NCBI RefSeq assembly: GCF_033297405.1
Contig: NW_026944228.1
Span: forward strand, 425,853 to 489,852
DNA: 64,000 nucleotides
Origin: Parathielavia appendiculata
Taxonomy: Eukaryota; Ascomycota; Sordariomycetes; Sordariales; Chaetomiaceae
Reading direction: 5' to 3'
The notes under the pieces are model-generated. The model saw nothing but the letters and a program-made list of their open reading frames with translations, was not told the DNA's origin and did no database searches. How positions within the stretch are numbered: the first letter of the stretch is position 1; each line of letters opens with the position of its first letter. This document shows, in pieces, positions 35,871-46,499 of the stretch. Position numbers and translations under genes: made by a program.

Positions 35871-37077
35871 TCATGGATTGACATAAGGCGGCTTGACGAT
35901 GCCGGCCCCGTTGCCCAACTTGGGCGGCGGCATCTTCGCAAAGTCGACATCTGGGAACACGCGCAGATTCACGGCATGCCTCGTCTTCATGCTGTCGGCG
36001 AACCCTTCCGGGTTGGGCAGTGCCCCCAACGCCTTGAGTTCGTCCTCGGTCCTGTGGGCGTACTCGTTGGTCATACAGACGCCGCAGACGGTGCAAAACG
36101 TCTTGTTGAGGACGTGGCGGGAAAAGCTGTACCGCCCAATCTTGGACGGGTCGCTCGCGAACAGTACCACTTGTTCCTTGCTCGGGTACGCCCACCGGTA
36201 GCCGTTCTGTTCCCCGATTTTACTTGCTGTCAGCGGTGACCATAATTGAGTACTGCATGAGGTCCGGACGGTTTGACCACTCACCCTCACGCAGATGCTG
36301 CAGTTGCATTCAACTGTGCGCTCGTCGAAGGTCTCGTCCAGCGGCTTGCTCATAAACGCCAGAGTAACGGCTCCGCAGTGGCACGAGCCGGTGTACAGTT
36401 TGTGTCCGTCGATGGCATCAGGCAACGGGCCTTTGTGCTCCGGGGGCACGACGTCGTCCTTCCCACGAGGCGCGCCGCAGTCGTGGCTATCAGGTGTTTA
36501 GCAAGAGGGCCATATTCTGATGTCCGAGGCGGGCAATGTCACGGGGGCACCAAACATACGGTTGCTTTTCCAACTCCCATACATCGATGCCCTGGATAGC
36601 GCGAACCTGATCCCACGACAATGGTCAGTCGCCATCGTTCTCTTTCCAACAGGCGTAGACCGAGCTGGGCCTGACGCGTAGGTACCTCAGTTTCAACTCA
36701 CATTAAGGGCGAGCTTTTCTCCATCGGCCTCAGCAAACTCTGCCATGACGGGGGTGGCACATTTCGGGCAGAACTGGCAATGCCCTGGTAAGTAACACTG
36801 GCTCATCAAACAAGACAAAGGGATTCCTAAGGTACGATACCCTATGTACAAGCGACCCAACGGTATACTGCGAGAGGGTATCGTAAGTGCCCTTGACGAC
36901 GTCGAGTTTGACGGACTCGGTAAGGACCCAGAGATAGCCCTTCTTGTAGCAGATGCTGCAACTGCATTCAAGCGCGGTCTTGATCTCGCGGAGTTGGGCG
37001 TCGTACACGAATGCTGCGCAGTGGCAGTTGCCGCGGTACGTCCGCAATTCGCCCTCTGTGGTCGTTGAGGATGCCAT
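35871..37077 (-). CDS. Protein with two tandem GFA/CENP-V domains
   Basis: Five exons, 36841-37077, 36702-36773, 36560-36606, 36285-36486 and 35871-36206, close to 297 residues. The GFA (glutathione-dependent formaldehyde-activating)/CENP-V fold binds zinc through Cys motifs. Domain 1 has GNCHCAAF (Cys18, Cys20), LECSCSICYKKGYLW and HRFCPKCATP (Cys81, Cys84). A linker contains GIDVWELEKQPHDCGAP. Domain 2 has GSCHCGAV (Cys154, Cys156), VECNCSICVR-NGYRWAYP (across an intron) and FCTVCGVCMTN. Both copies keep the full zinc-binding set. Members are often annotated as S-(hydroxymethyl)glutathione synthases, but most fungal ones are uncharacterised. The splice sites chosen are those restoring the Cys-x-x-Cys blocks and reading phase, and they show one gene rather than two neighbours. 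Confidence 0.85.
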
Positions 37078-37501
37078 GTTGGGTCGAAAGCAGTCGCCGA
37101 CCGAAGGGTGGTCGTCTTTGATGATTTGTGTTTGAAGGTGAAAACAATGAGCCGAAATACAAGAGTGCACTGGTTAAGGTTCTTCAAAAAGCTTCGGCGT
37201 CCTCGGAGGGCAAGTGCTGGGAATACGAATTCGCAAGGTCGTACTGTAATCACCGGGCCTCAAAATGGCCGACAGGAGCCGACAACCCGCCCTGATGGGC
37301 GCAGCGGACTTTCCCCGCAGGGAGATTTCTTTGGCAGCGGGGGCTGAAATGCAACGCTGGTTGGAAAAAATCTGAAGGAGAATTACTCTAAACACGCCAG
37401 AGGCACGCAAGGTACACTGATTACTTTAATTACTTTCGAATGCAGCAAGGTGGTTCTACCACTCAGTAGATGTCCACATTATTGACACTACCACTTCCCT
37501 T
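37078..37501. promoter_or_regulatory. Upstream region of the tandem GFA gene
   Basis: This 0.42 kb non-coding stretch lies between the GFA start and the 3' end of the secreted histidine phosphatase. No further feature is seen. Confidence 0.4.
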
Positions 37502-38859
37502 TCACTCCGTTGGGCACTCATCAGGCTCGCCAGTGGCCGAAGGTAGCGCCGACGTCGTCGACGTGGCGCAGACACATCCCTGGCCGGCAACCGACGTGAT
37601 GGGCGGGGCGTCGCAGGTCGAGTAGGGCTCGTGCGCGTCGAACGGGGGCGTGGGCTGCCGCTCGACGGCCTCGGCCTTGACCAGCACGGGGATGATCTGG
37701 CCCGTGGCGAGGCGGAAAGGGCGGTGGTTTAGCGCGGCCAGGAGCCGGGTGGCGGCGCCGGAGTGGGCCGTGATGCTGATCCACGTCTTTGGGTCCGTCG
37801 TGAAGACGTCGTCGAGGACTTCCTTGGCGCGCACGGCAAAGGCGGCGTCCGTCTCGGCCTCGTCGGCCCGCCAGAGCTCGTCTTCCTCGGTGAAGCCCTC
37901 TTCGAACTGGTAGAAGGGGAACATTTTGGAGATGTAGGTCTAGGTTCGCCACAAATGCAGCGGTTAGCCCGAGAGCATGAAGAGACGGCGAAGCTATCGG
38001 CCAGGAGAAACTGATGTCAAGAAAAATTCACCTTGCTCGACCTCCGGTTGCAGGTGTGCACCGTCATGCCCTCCCGGAATCCTTCTTTAACGATAGGGGC
38101 AAATGGGCGGTCCGCAGGGAGACTGATGTCGCCAAAGGTGAGGTTGGCGGTGATGGTGCACCGGGAGAGGGGGCTGGTGTAGTACGACTCGAAGAACGGC
38201 AGCTTCTGCGTCTCATAACGGTCCTTGAAGTAGGCATTCGCCTTGTAGGCCTCGACCTCGCCGGCCGGCGTCAGCAGTGGATCCGCCCATACGGCCGTGC
38301 CATTGCCCTCCTGTTCAGCCCAGTAGCACTATGAAGTATAGAATTAGATCACCGCACCAGGGAATTCTGATCTAGGGATGAATCAAGGGCATCCCGACTC
38401 ACGTTCCAGGCGGGAGTGCCGTAGAAGGACTCGGCAGCATTGTGCCAGCCCTCGCCGTGACGGCCGATGAACAGCAGCTTGTACTGAACGCCGCGCCTCT
38501 TGCTGCAGGCAGAATTCAGAAACTTGACAAAGGCCTCAAAGCGTTGCCATTGCGTTTTTTCGCCGTTTGGATCGAAGCGCTTGTCGGTAGGGTATGTCCG
38601 GTTGATCAGGCCAAAGTTGACGCTCGCCTGGAAGGGCCGAGTCAGCGTCGAGGTCAACATGAATTGGCTCACAACAAAGCAATTACAGAGCACTGACATA
38701 GTCAAACCCTGAAGGGTTGGTTGCCGCGTCATCTTGGACGAAGTAGCCAGAGACCGAGGTGAAGTTGATCGACTTGCCGTGGGCAGCAGCCCAGGTCCAA
38801 CCGGTGGCGGCTGTGGGAGCGACTGCCAACAAGGCGGCGGCGAGGCTTGATGTCTTCAT
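37502..38859 (-). CDS. Secreted histidine phosphatase (phosphoglycerate-mutase-like)
   Basis: Four exons, 38698-38859, 38403-38627, 38032-38328 and 37502-37939, close to 373 residues. It begins with a signal peptide (MKTSSLAAALLAVAPTAATG), so it is probably secreted or vacuolar. The RHG motif sits in LLFIGRHGEGWHN, the second His in ISITAHSGAATR, and the shared family block EEGFTEEDELWR lies near the end. A Pro/Ser/Thr/Cys-containing tail (SVAGQGCVCATSTTS) follows the catalytic domain and is absent from the paralogue near 6 kb. Introns 1 and 2 are at the same protein positions as in that paralogue, while intron 3 (after RRSSK) is unique to this gene. The substrate is unknown; phosphatase is more likely than glycolytic mutase for an exported protein. 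Confidence 0.87.
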
Positions 38860-39713
38860 ATTGACGGCAGTGGGAGGGCGTGGGAAAAGACCGCTGCACG
38901 AGACCCTCACTCAGACGGGTCCTGGGTTGCTGGTTAAATATTCATCTGTTGAATCCATCAAGGTGACATCCGATTTTCCGGGTTCACTCGCGGAACCGAC
39001 CACATGGTAAGCGGGGTCTCTGGAGTTGGTTCCTTGCGGTAGCGACGCCAAGATGCCGTGCCGGAGATGAATCCTGCAAGTCCAGCATGTGTTAGGTTTT
39101 GTTTGCGATCGCGGTTTACACACTGATGGAAAGGTACTTTGGAGAAAGGCAGTCCTGCGATAATCAGACGATGGAGCTGGATAGGTGAACCCTTGCCGCC
39201 GCCAACGAATCAGTGGCAATCACCTGGCAACGTGGCAGTCCGGCATTATGGGGCCGGATTGGAGCCTTTCACCGGGGCCAAGATTGGTGAATGGCCCGGC
39301 GCGGCGGTAAACCGGGGTGGTCCTCCCTTGTTGAGCTCCCCACGTGCGGCTGCCCGCGAGTACATACCATCTTCAATGTCCAGCAGGAAGAAGGCCCGAG
39401 TCACTTTCGTCATCTGAGCAGTCCAGGCATGGAGCCTGCTCAGCCTGAGCGAACCTAAGATGACTGATTGCAAACAGTGGTATCTAGAAACTATCCTAGG
39501 AGACCATCAGCACCCTTTCCAAAGCCTCAATCACCTATTCCCATACCTGTCCATTGAGACAACCCACCACATATTAGGGTTCAGGTATCCCTATCCGTAC
39601 CCAACCCGCAATGCTAGACAGATATCGAGCTATCCTCAGACCCAGAGTCCACATTGTCACCCTAGGGCATCACCAGTCACCCACCGAATCGCCATCCCTT
39701 GCCCCGCCTCTTC
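38860..39713. other. Intergenic, no gene seen
   Basis: This 0.85 kb spacer comprises the upstream region of the secreted phosphatase and the 3' flank of the WW-like gene. Short open frames here have no family features. Confidence 0.45.
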
Positions 39714-42700
39714 TCAAGAAAAATCTTCCTCGTCATCGTCGCCCCATCCCGACCCATCGTAGCCACCAGAAGAGGCATTAGCATTCCCCCATCTGCTTGC
39801 CCCTGCGTTCCCGGGACCCACAGCAGCAGCTGCAGGAGCAGCCTTGGCCTCCCCTGTCCCGTGGTTGTTGTCCTGAGAATTCACAACAGTCTGAGCCCCA
39901 TTTTCATTTCCATTCCGACTCTGATGAGTAATAAGATCATGTCCATGGCTTTGCCCTTGATGACTTTGACCTTGTCCCTGGCCTACTAGCCTCGGCCCCT
40001 CACCTTGCACCTGCACAGGCACAGGTACAGAAGAAGCAGCATGCTGCCCACCCCGATGAATCGAGTCAACAGATTGCGCCTGCGCCTGCGCCTGCGCCAG
40101 ACCCAAACCCGTACTCTCCGGACGCACCGGATTCAGCCGCTGCTCCTGCTGCTGGATCGCCTGCCGCACCTCTGGCGGGGGTAGGACGGACTGGTTCGGA
40201 TTGAGGTTTGGAGCGTGGAACTGGGGCATTCTGTTTCCGTTCCCGTTACCGTTACCGTTGCTGTTGTTGACAGTTTTCCATGCTAAAGGCGGTTTGTGCT
40301 GTTGCTGGTGTTGAAGTGGCTGCTGGTGCTGGTGCTGTTGACGGAACTGCGGACCTGATGGCTGTTGCGGATTGAGCGCCTGTTGACCTTGCTGGAAAGG
40401 ATACATCATGTGCGGTGACGTCGGAGTACCCTGAGACACGGCGGGGTGGAGTGGCGGCGGAAAGACAGGCGGTGCTTGGGGGCGGGCTGATTTTTGTAGC
40501 TTGTTTGCCGAGTTAACAGCATGGCCCGCCGCCGGCTTCTTCACGCTCTCGCTTCTCCATAACTTGCCAAACCAGCTCTTTTCTTCCTTGACTGGTTGGG
40601 GCGGCTGGGCTTGCTGTATGACGTATGCGGGCCCGCCAAGCATCTGACTTGGCTTCATCATTTGTGGATGAACTGGCTGAAGCTGCATGCCTTGCGGGAT
40701 ACCGCCAGCAGGAAAGACAGAGTGTTGAGGCACCATCCCAGGTTGGACGGCATGCGGCATTCCTGGTGGAGAAAACATAACGGGCATTTGAGGCGGTGCA
40801 CTTCCAGGTGCTCCAGGATGAGGAAGCGAAATTGGCTGCGAAAGCACCGGATAAGAGAATGTTCTTTGGGGCATAGTTTGAGAACCCTGACCTGGACCAA
40901 AGGTTAATGGGGCTGCCTTCCCCTGGGCGGGCGGCAGCTGGGGCGTCTGACCAGCTGGCGGCACTGTGGACTGACTTTGGCCGGCCTGTGGGAGCGCTTG
41001 TGGCATAGGCGGTTGGCTCGTCTGTCCCTGATTAGAGGTGGATGTAGCAGATGACTCGGTTCCCCGTCGGACCTGCTGGGCGAAAGGCGGCGACAAATTC
41101 GGTATGGTCTGGCCCTGGCCGAGGTCTGGGTTTTGCGGGGACGGTTGAGGAAGCCGTTGTTGGGTCGATTCCCCTGCCGGTTGGGCGTCGGCCGCATTGC
41201 TCTGGGTCGCTGGCAGAGGTTGAGGGTGAGCGACAGGCAGGCTTTGCCCGGATGCCCCAAATGATACTTGTTGGTCGCTGGAGCCTATCGTGCCTGATTC
41301 CTCAGGCTTCGGCCTTGACAACTCTGCTAGGCTCGCTTCTGATACATTCACCGGTGATGAGCTAAGCGGATGATGCCCTGACGGAAGCGTATAGGCTGGA
41401 GCTGTCGGGCTTGCCGCCGGCCTAGCCTCTTGGTGTGAATCCGGAGAGCCCGCAGCTAAAGGGGCTTGTCCAGCTGTCAGAGAATGGACAGCAGCTTGTT
41501 TCGGAACGCCGTGCTCTGTGGGCGCTGGACTCTTCTGGGAGCTAGACGTCACGTCACCCAGAGGCGAGCATGACGAGATGTTGCGTGGAACGTTTCCTTG
41601 TTGAGTTGGTGGCGAGGAAGCACGATAAACAGGAGTAGAGGTTTGGACGCCTGATGGCTGAGGGGTGACAGACGGCTGGGGAGGAGTCACGGCCTGGTCT
41701 ACATCGTTCGCCGGCTCGCTCGAGCAAGACTTGTCGCCCAAGGCCGGGGACGGAGCAGACGAAGTGCCCAGTAAGGGCGCGACTTCGGCTCGTGCAGACT
41801 GATCATTTGGCGGCGTTGGGCTCGGCTGTGACGATGACTGGCGAGAGGATTCGACCATGGGTTGGTAATCAATGACGACATGGGATGAGCTCTGGACAAC
41901 ATCAGGGTTCACGAAGCCGGCCCGAGAGGATACTGATTGGCTGGTCCGCTGTACGACCACCACAGGAGTTGAACGTGCTGGCTCCTGGTTGGCTTCAGCT
42001 CCTTGCCGGTCGGTTAATGATACCAACGGGTAAGTGACCGATTGAGAAGTAGGCGTAGCATTCGACAGGACGGGTGCAATTCGTGAGTCTGTCGCGATGG
42101 GCGGCTCGTCGGTACTTTCCACGACAGAAGACGCTGACGGAGCTGGTTGGCTGCTGGTATCAAACGTGACAGGAACATGTTGACGTGATGCGGCGGCGTG
42201 AGGAGCAGGCAGAGCGGCGGGTTCAGCACTGACGGTGAATCCGCTCGCAACTGGTTGCTCAGGAGGTCCTTGCATGGTGGCCTGTTGCTGCCCGGTGGAT
42301 GTAACTATCTGATCGGTGTCTTTTGTGCGTTTCAGCTCGACACCCTGGTGAGGCGGACTAGAGGCGGTCGGCAGCTTTCGGTTACCCGTATCTCCAACTT
42401 GCTCGGCATCACCTCCGGTATTGCCAGTAACACCTGAGCTTCCCAAGTGCATAGCCGCTTCAGGACTGGACGTGCTATTCGCCGGGGTATCCAGAACGGG
42501 AGTGTTTGACGGTGCCGGTGTGGCATCCATAAAAGTTGAAACTGGGTCGGCTGTCACCGGGAGACTAAAAGACGCAACGGTCGGTACACGGTTTTGAGGC
42601 GGGAGCGACTTGCGAGAGAGCTTCAACGGTTGAGGTATATCCGGGCTTGAGGGCGGAAGAGGAGCCGAGTACTCCTGGGATATGGGCACAACCTCGTCTT

Positions 42701-44513
42701 GTCCGGGTGGTTTGCTTGCACTGGCCTCACCAGGAGGCGGTTGGCGGGATTGCACATTTCGCATGGTGACCGGGTCGCTTGCCGCTGAGTGTAGGAGCTT
42801 TGGGCGAGCAGTCCTGAACGGGAGCGCAGAAATATGGGCCGGCAGAGTGCCTGTTCTGGAAACCTGAGGTCTTAAGGGATTTGACGTCTCGGGGTTTGCA
42901 GTAGTCCCTTGGCCGTATTCGGTTTGCGAGAGAAGCTGTACGGTGTCGTCGATGTCCTTCTGCAGGTCGCGGTATGACTTGTACGGTTGATAGGTCCGAG
43001 CCGGGCTAGCCCTTTGAGTCAGCGGAGGAGACTGGGCGCGCATGATGGGACGCCCCCGGGCGGGTTGGAGAACGGCTGGGAAGTGCGCAAGACTGCTAGG
43101 ATTTGTTGAAGTGGCCAGACTGGAGACGGTGTTAGGGAGTCCTCCGGCGCCGACGATCGTAGGGTACGCGCCATTGTCAGGGCCATCGAGAGGTCGTTTT
43201 GAAGGCACTTGAGGTGCCTGTAATGCGGGGGGAATATCAGAGGGATCCACAGGTCGTTTCGGAGGCACTTGAGGTGCCTGCAATGCGGGGGGGATCTCCG
43301 TTGGCCGGGGCTGGGACAGCACTGGCCCGGCCAGAGAATGCCTCTTATTGTCGCCAGCCAGCTGGCGGTGCTGCGTTTCGGCTATTGAGTATTTGTTCGC
43401 GGCGGCAGCACCGAGCACGGCATGCCTCACCGGATTATATGGCTGATATTGCCCGGGCGTTGGGCCGGGGTTGGCGGAGCTCGTTGGCTGCGGCAATGAG
43501 TGTTGCCGAACAGGCTCATATGGCCTCTTGAGCAGCTCCTGGGCTGCTTGATACGATCTTAGCCGCTGTACTTCGCCCTGTCCCTGCCCAGAGGCATGAG
43601 GGACAAGGGGCTTCTGCTCGACTGTCCCGCCTGCTATCTTCGGTCCGGCAGCGCTCTCGTCAGAGGGAAGCTCGACCGGAGCCAAGTCGAAGGCATTGAC
43701 GTAGACACCAGGGTCCGATGTATACATCATCTGTTCATTGCCGGGTAGTTCGACAGGGGCCGGGTTGATCTCGTCGTCACACCGAGCTGTCAACTCGCTG
43801 GCAAGTTCGGCAACGAAGCCAATGGGGTTAGATGGCACCTGGCGGCCGTCGAGAAGGTGAACTTCAGGCTGTTCCACGACTCCTATGTCGCCTGCGACAC
43901 TCTCGCCGACCTCGATGATTACCGCGCTGTCTAGCTCAGGAGTCGTAGTTGCTGGATTGCTGTTTAGCACTTGGGGAGTGGTTTCTGTGCTCACAATTGG
44001 TGACATCTGCGAGCGAGTCGGTTGCGGTGTACCTGCAGACTCCGTGGCATTCGAGACACTCGTAGGAGGAGCAGGCACTGGTGCTCCGGCAACGTCCTCC
44101 TCACCCGCTTTGGCGCTTTCCTCTCCACGCTCTTCCTCTTCCTCTTGTAGGGGACTGATGTCGGTGTAGGCCCCGGGTCCCATGTACATGAGGCCGTCCG
44201 GCTGAAGCCAGAAAGGGCCACTGCCATCGTCCGGGTCGGAAACGGCATTTGAAGACGCCCGTTCTCTGTGGGTGGTTGCGGTCGACTGTCTCGTCGGAAT
44301 TTGGCCTAGGGTGCTTCTCCTCTTGATTTGCTGCTGGCTGACGAGCTTTTCTTCGGGCGCAAGGTCGGGGGGCGGCGCACTGTCATCGACGAACTCGGGG
44401 AACTCATCGCCAGGCTTGGGGAAGGTGTACTGAATCAATCCCGTGGGCTTATAGCGATAGAACCAGCGGTTGCCATCGTAATCCCACTCCCAGTTTTCCG
44501 GAAGCCCAGCCAT
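39714..44513 (-). CDS. Large Gln/Pro/Ser-rich protein with an N-terminal WW-like domain
   Basis: This uninterrupted 1599-residue frame has its only folded-looking part at residues 1-45: LPENWEWDYDGNRWFYRY, then TGLIQYTFPKPGDEFP. This matches the fold of a WW domain, a proline-motif reader, but the second signature Trp is Phe (QYTFP). The remainder is low-complexity, rich in Gln, Pro, Ser and Thr, with an imperfect 20-residue duplication (IPPALQAPQVPxKRPxD). The acidic C-terminus reads GWGDDDEEDFS. A basic/aromatic segment, KEEKSWFGKLWRSESVKK, near residue 1310 may be a membrane- or partner-binding helix. It is likely a scaffold or adaptor; orthologues in other Sordariomycetes are usually annotated only as WW-domain proteins. 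The function is unknown. Confidence 0.85.
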   Translation of the reverse strand: MAGLPENWEWDYDGNRWFYRYKPTGLIQYTFPKPGDEFPEFVDDSAPPPDLAPEEKLVSQQQIKRRSTLGQIPTRQSTATTHRERASSNAVSDPDDGSGPFWLQPDGLMYMGPGAYTDISPLQEEEEERGEESAKAGEEDVAGAPVPAPPTSVSNATESAGTPQPTRSQMSPIVSTETTPQVLNSNPATTTPELDSAVIIEVGESVAGDIGVVEQPEVHLLDGRQVPSNPIGFVAELASELTARCDDEINPAPVELPGNEQMMYTSDPGVYVNAFDLAPVELPSDESAAGPKIAGGTVEQKPLVPHASGQGQGEVQRLRSYQAAQELLKRPYEPVRQHSLPQPTSSANPGPTPGQYQPYNPVRHAVLGAAAANKYSIAETQHRQLAGDNKRHSLAGPVLSQPRPTEIPPALQAPQVPPKRPVDPSDIPPALQAPQVPSKRPLDGPDNGAYPTIVGAGGLPNTVSSLATSTNPSSLAHFPAVLQPARGRPIMRAQSPPLTQRASPARTYQPYKSYRDLQKDIDDTVQLLSQTEYGQGTTANPETSNPLRPQVSRTGTLPAHISALPFRTARPKLLHSAASDPVTMRNVQSRQPPPGEASASKPPGQDEVVPISQEYSAPLPPSSPDIPQPLKLSRKSLPPQNRVPTVASFSLPVTADPVSTFMDATPAPSNTPVLDTPANSTSSPEAAMHLGSSGVTGNTGGDAEQVGDTGNRKLPTASSPPHQGVELKRTKDTDQIVTSTGQQQATMQGPPEQPVASGFTVSAEPAALPAPHAAASRQHVPVTFDTSSQPAPSASSVVESTDEPPIATDSRIAPVLSNATPTSQSVTYPLVSLTDRQGAEANQEPARSTPVVVVQRTSQSVSSRAGFVNPDVVQSSSHVVIDYQPMVESSRQSSSQPSPTPPNDQSARAEVAPLLGTSSAPSPALGDKSCSSEPANDVDQAVTPPQPSVTPQPSGVQTSTPVYRASSPPTQQGNVPRNISSCSPLGDVTSSSQKSPAPTEHGVPKQAAVHSLTAGQAPLAAGSPDSHQEARPAASPTAPAYTLPSGHHPLSSSPVNVSEASLAELSRPKPEESGTIGSSDQQVSFGASGQSLPVAHPQPLPATQSNAADAQPAGESTQQRLPQPSPQNPDLGQGQTIPNLSPPFAQQVRRGTESSATSTSNQGQTSQPPMPQALPQAGQSQSTVPPAGQTPQLPPAQGKAAPLTFGPGQGSQTMPQRTFSYPVLSQPISLPHPGAPGSAPPQMPVMFSPPGMPHAVQPGMVPQHSVFPAGGIPQGMQLQPVHPQMMKPSQMLGGPAYVIQQAQPPQPVKEEKSWFGKLWRSESVKKPAAGHAVNSANKLQKSARPQAPPVFPPPLHPAVSQGTPTSPHMMYPFQQGQQALNPQQPSGPQFRQQHQHQQPLQHQQQHKPPLAWKTVNNSNGNGNGNGNRMPQFHAPNLNPNQSVLPPPEVRQAIQQQEQRLNPVRPESTGLGLAQAQAQAQSVDSIHRGGQHAASSVPVPVQVQGEGPRLVGQGQGQSHQGQSHGHDLITHQSRNGNENGAQTVVNSQDNNHGTGEAKAAPAAAAVGPGNAGASRWGNANASSGGYDGSGWGDDDEEDFS
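43191..43292 (-). repeat. 60-nt imperfect tandem repeat in the WW-like gene
   Basis: AGGTCGTTT followed by GGCACTTGAGGTGCCTG recurs with a 60-base period, and the second copy is partial. It encodes the 20-residue proline-rich duplication. Confidence 0.8.
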
Positions 44514-46499
44514 GTCTCTTCAACTTTGTCGCGCCTGATCTGTCGGGCTTAGTCGGGGGTATGACAACTGATCCAGAGCGTCGGCCCGGGTTTTCGGGCT
44601 CAGATGCGGCTGGAGCCCAAGACGAGGACGCAGCACAAAGAAGACCGACAGTTGGGAGCTCAGGTGAAAGCTCTCAGAAGATGCATCGCAATCGGCTGGC
44701 TTCGCGCGTCGTCAGACGAGTAACCGAAGGTTTGAGGTTCAGCAGGGTCTGAGACATCAAGGGTGCGTCGAGGATGGAACTCTTCGTACGGAGTAATAAG
44801 GACGGGACAATTCAGAACCGCGCGCATCTCCAGCAAGGTGGTGCCCGAGGCAGTCTTGCGTCAAACCGGGACAGCGCTTGCCTCGAATAAGAAAGGTGTG
44901 CGGCTGAGCGGCGCCCAATAAACGGCCGATAGTTCTCAGAGCCATCGATGCATTGAATTCTTCTGAAGCTTGGGGTCCGGCTTGCGGTGTGCCCAAATAA
45001 CAGGCTTGCAGGACGCAATGTTTCTCGGCGGCAGATGGAGACTCGAACCATCGATCCGCGATCCTCCATCCCACTGAATAACAGGTCCGAGAAGTGAAAC
45101 GAGCGAGGAGTTTCTGGCTCCACGTTGCATCGCGAAGAAACGACTCGTGTCAAACTTGGGCGGCTGTCACTGACGGAGAGAACGGCCTCATTGAATGGAG
45201 ATCAAACTTGAATCTTGACGAGCAGGTGCTCTCCAGCTCACTGTAATAAACCGGGCTTGCAGCCCTCTTTTAAACTATCAACCAAGGAGTCAAACGCGCC
45301 ACGCGAAACAGTGGCTGCTCTTATTAAGAATCGAGGGTTGCAGTGGGCTACGGAGTACCTGGGGATCACTTGTCTCCACCTCGCTTACCTACCCTACAGT
45401 AATCTGTACTGTACCCTAAAATGTCTGGACCCCACTACCGAGAGCTGAGCTTCAAGATGATCCTCATCAGCCTCCCGCAAAGGTAAGGTGGTCTTCGCAT
45501 CTCGGAATAGGTCTTTAGCATAAGGTAACAGTAGCGGGACCACAGACGGCCGTTACCGGGTAAGTATGTATATCATACAACTACAATGGCAGGTACAGTC
45601 CAAGCCTGGTTGTTATCGAGGCAAGAAGCAAAGGGGGGCAAAGGGTACCTTAGCTCGCGCACTACATCTGTCTTAGAGACTAAGTCCGTTTTCCGTGCCG
45701 GGCTATACACCCTGGTGTCCAGATGTGTCGTTCAGCAAACAGTCGAGGCAAAGGTCAAATTCATCGCCGGAAGCTTCGATGCCGCGACCCTCAAGAACAG
45801 CTTGGCGCCAAGTATGCACACACCCGCCATGACGTCAACCCCTGGCACCAGTCTTCAGCTTCAGGAACAGAACCGACAAACACTCGACCCCACTTTCCCC
45901 TACACCTCGAAGTCCCTGCATGATCAGATAAGGTGGGGAAAAGGCCCAACGCTGTTGAGCACTGGCTATATGCAACACAAATGGACAACGTCAGGTAATT
46001 TCGTTGGTCATCACAACCTCGGCCTTATGCCGGATTTTAACTTTCATTCGAAATCCCGGACAAGACGTGCTTCGTTTGCTGACCTGCCGACAGAATCTTA
46101 TGTTCCGGCCGGCCCGAGCAGGAATATCACCTCAACGGCTCGCCTCAAATTCTCCCTCCGTTGATTGCTACTGAAGGCGCTTCTCTTTCTGTGACCACCG
46201 ATTCACAGGTCACAGCCTGCCTGCTGTGATGGAACGAACGGTCCACCTGTAGTGGCCCGAATGGGCGGCAACCGACTTGAGCCAACACAATCCCCTGATC
46301 CGAGTACAATTGGATACGTCTTCGTTCCACGTCTCGGTGGGGCGCTCTGCCAATCACATCTTTGGAGTTGGAGTGAAAACCCCATCAAGGCCTTGCGGAT
46401 TGTCTGGGGTGCTTCATAAGGTATTTGTGGACGAGGTCAGTTGTATCTTCCTGCTTTCCCCGTGCCCTAGTTAGTCCGCAGCCACCACTTCAATGCAAC
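44514..46499. promoter_or_regulatory. 2 kb upstream region shared by the WW-like and MscS genes
   Basis: The two genes diverge from here. A 192-codon open frame at 45586-46164 has no family features and is not called. TAAGGTA or TACCTTA words occur near 45,522, 45,645 and 46,418. Long upstream regions are typical of regulated fungal genes, but no operator is identified. Confidence 0.45.

Noticed and set aside
36230..36290. Reading the GFA domain 2 exon straight through (no intron)
   Set aside because: The frame happens to stay open, but this inserts TSCSTQLWSPLT into the conserved CSIC-NGY block. Splicing to the AACAG acceptor restores the family pattern.
35871..37077. Two separate single-domain GFA genes
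   Set aside because: Phase-consistent exons link both domains through a conserved linker, and there is no ATG at a sensible place to start the second.
43199..44552. Plus-strand open frames opposite the WW-like gene
   Set aside because: They are shadows of the 1599-residue frame. Their composition mirrors the Gln/Pro codons of the real strand.
45586..46164. 192-codon plus-strand open frame between the WW-like and MscS genes
   Set aside because: There is no family motif, the composition is irregular, there is no splice partner, and it lies in a region with several non-coding words. It is more likely a chance frame.
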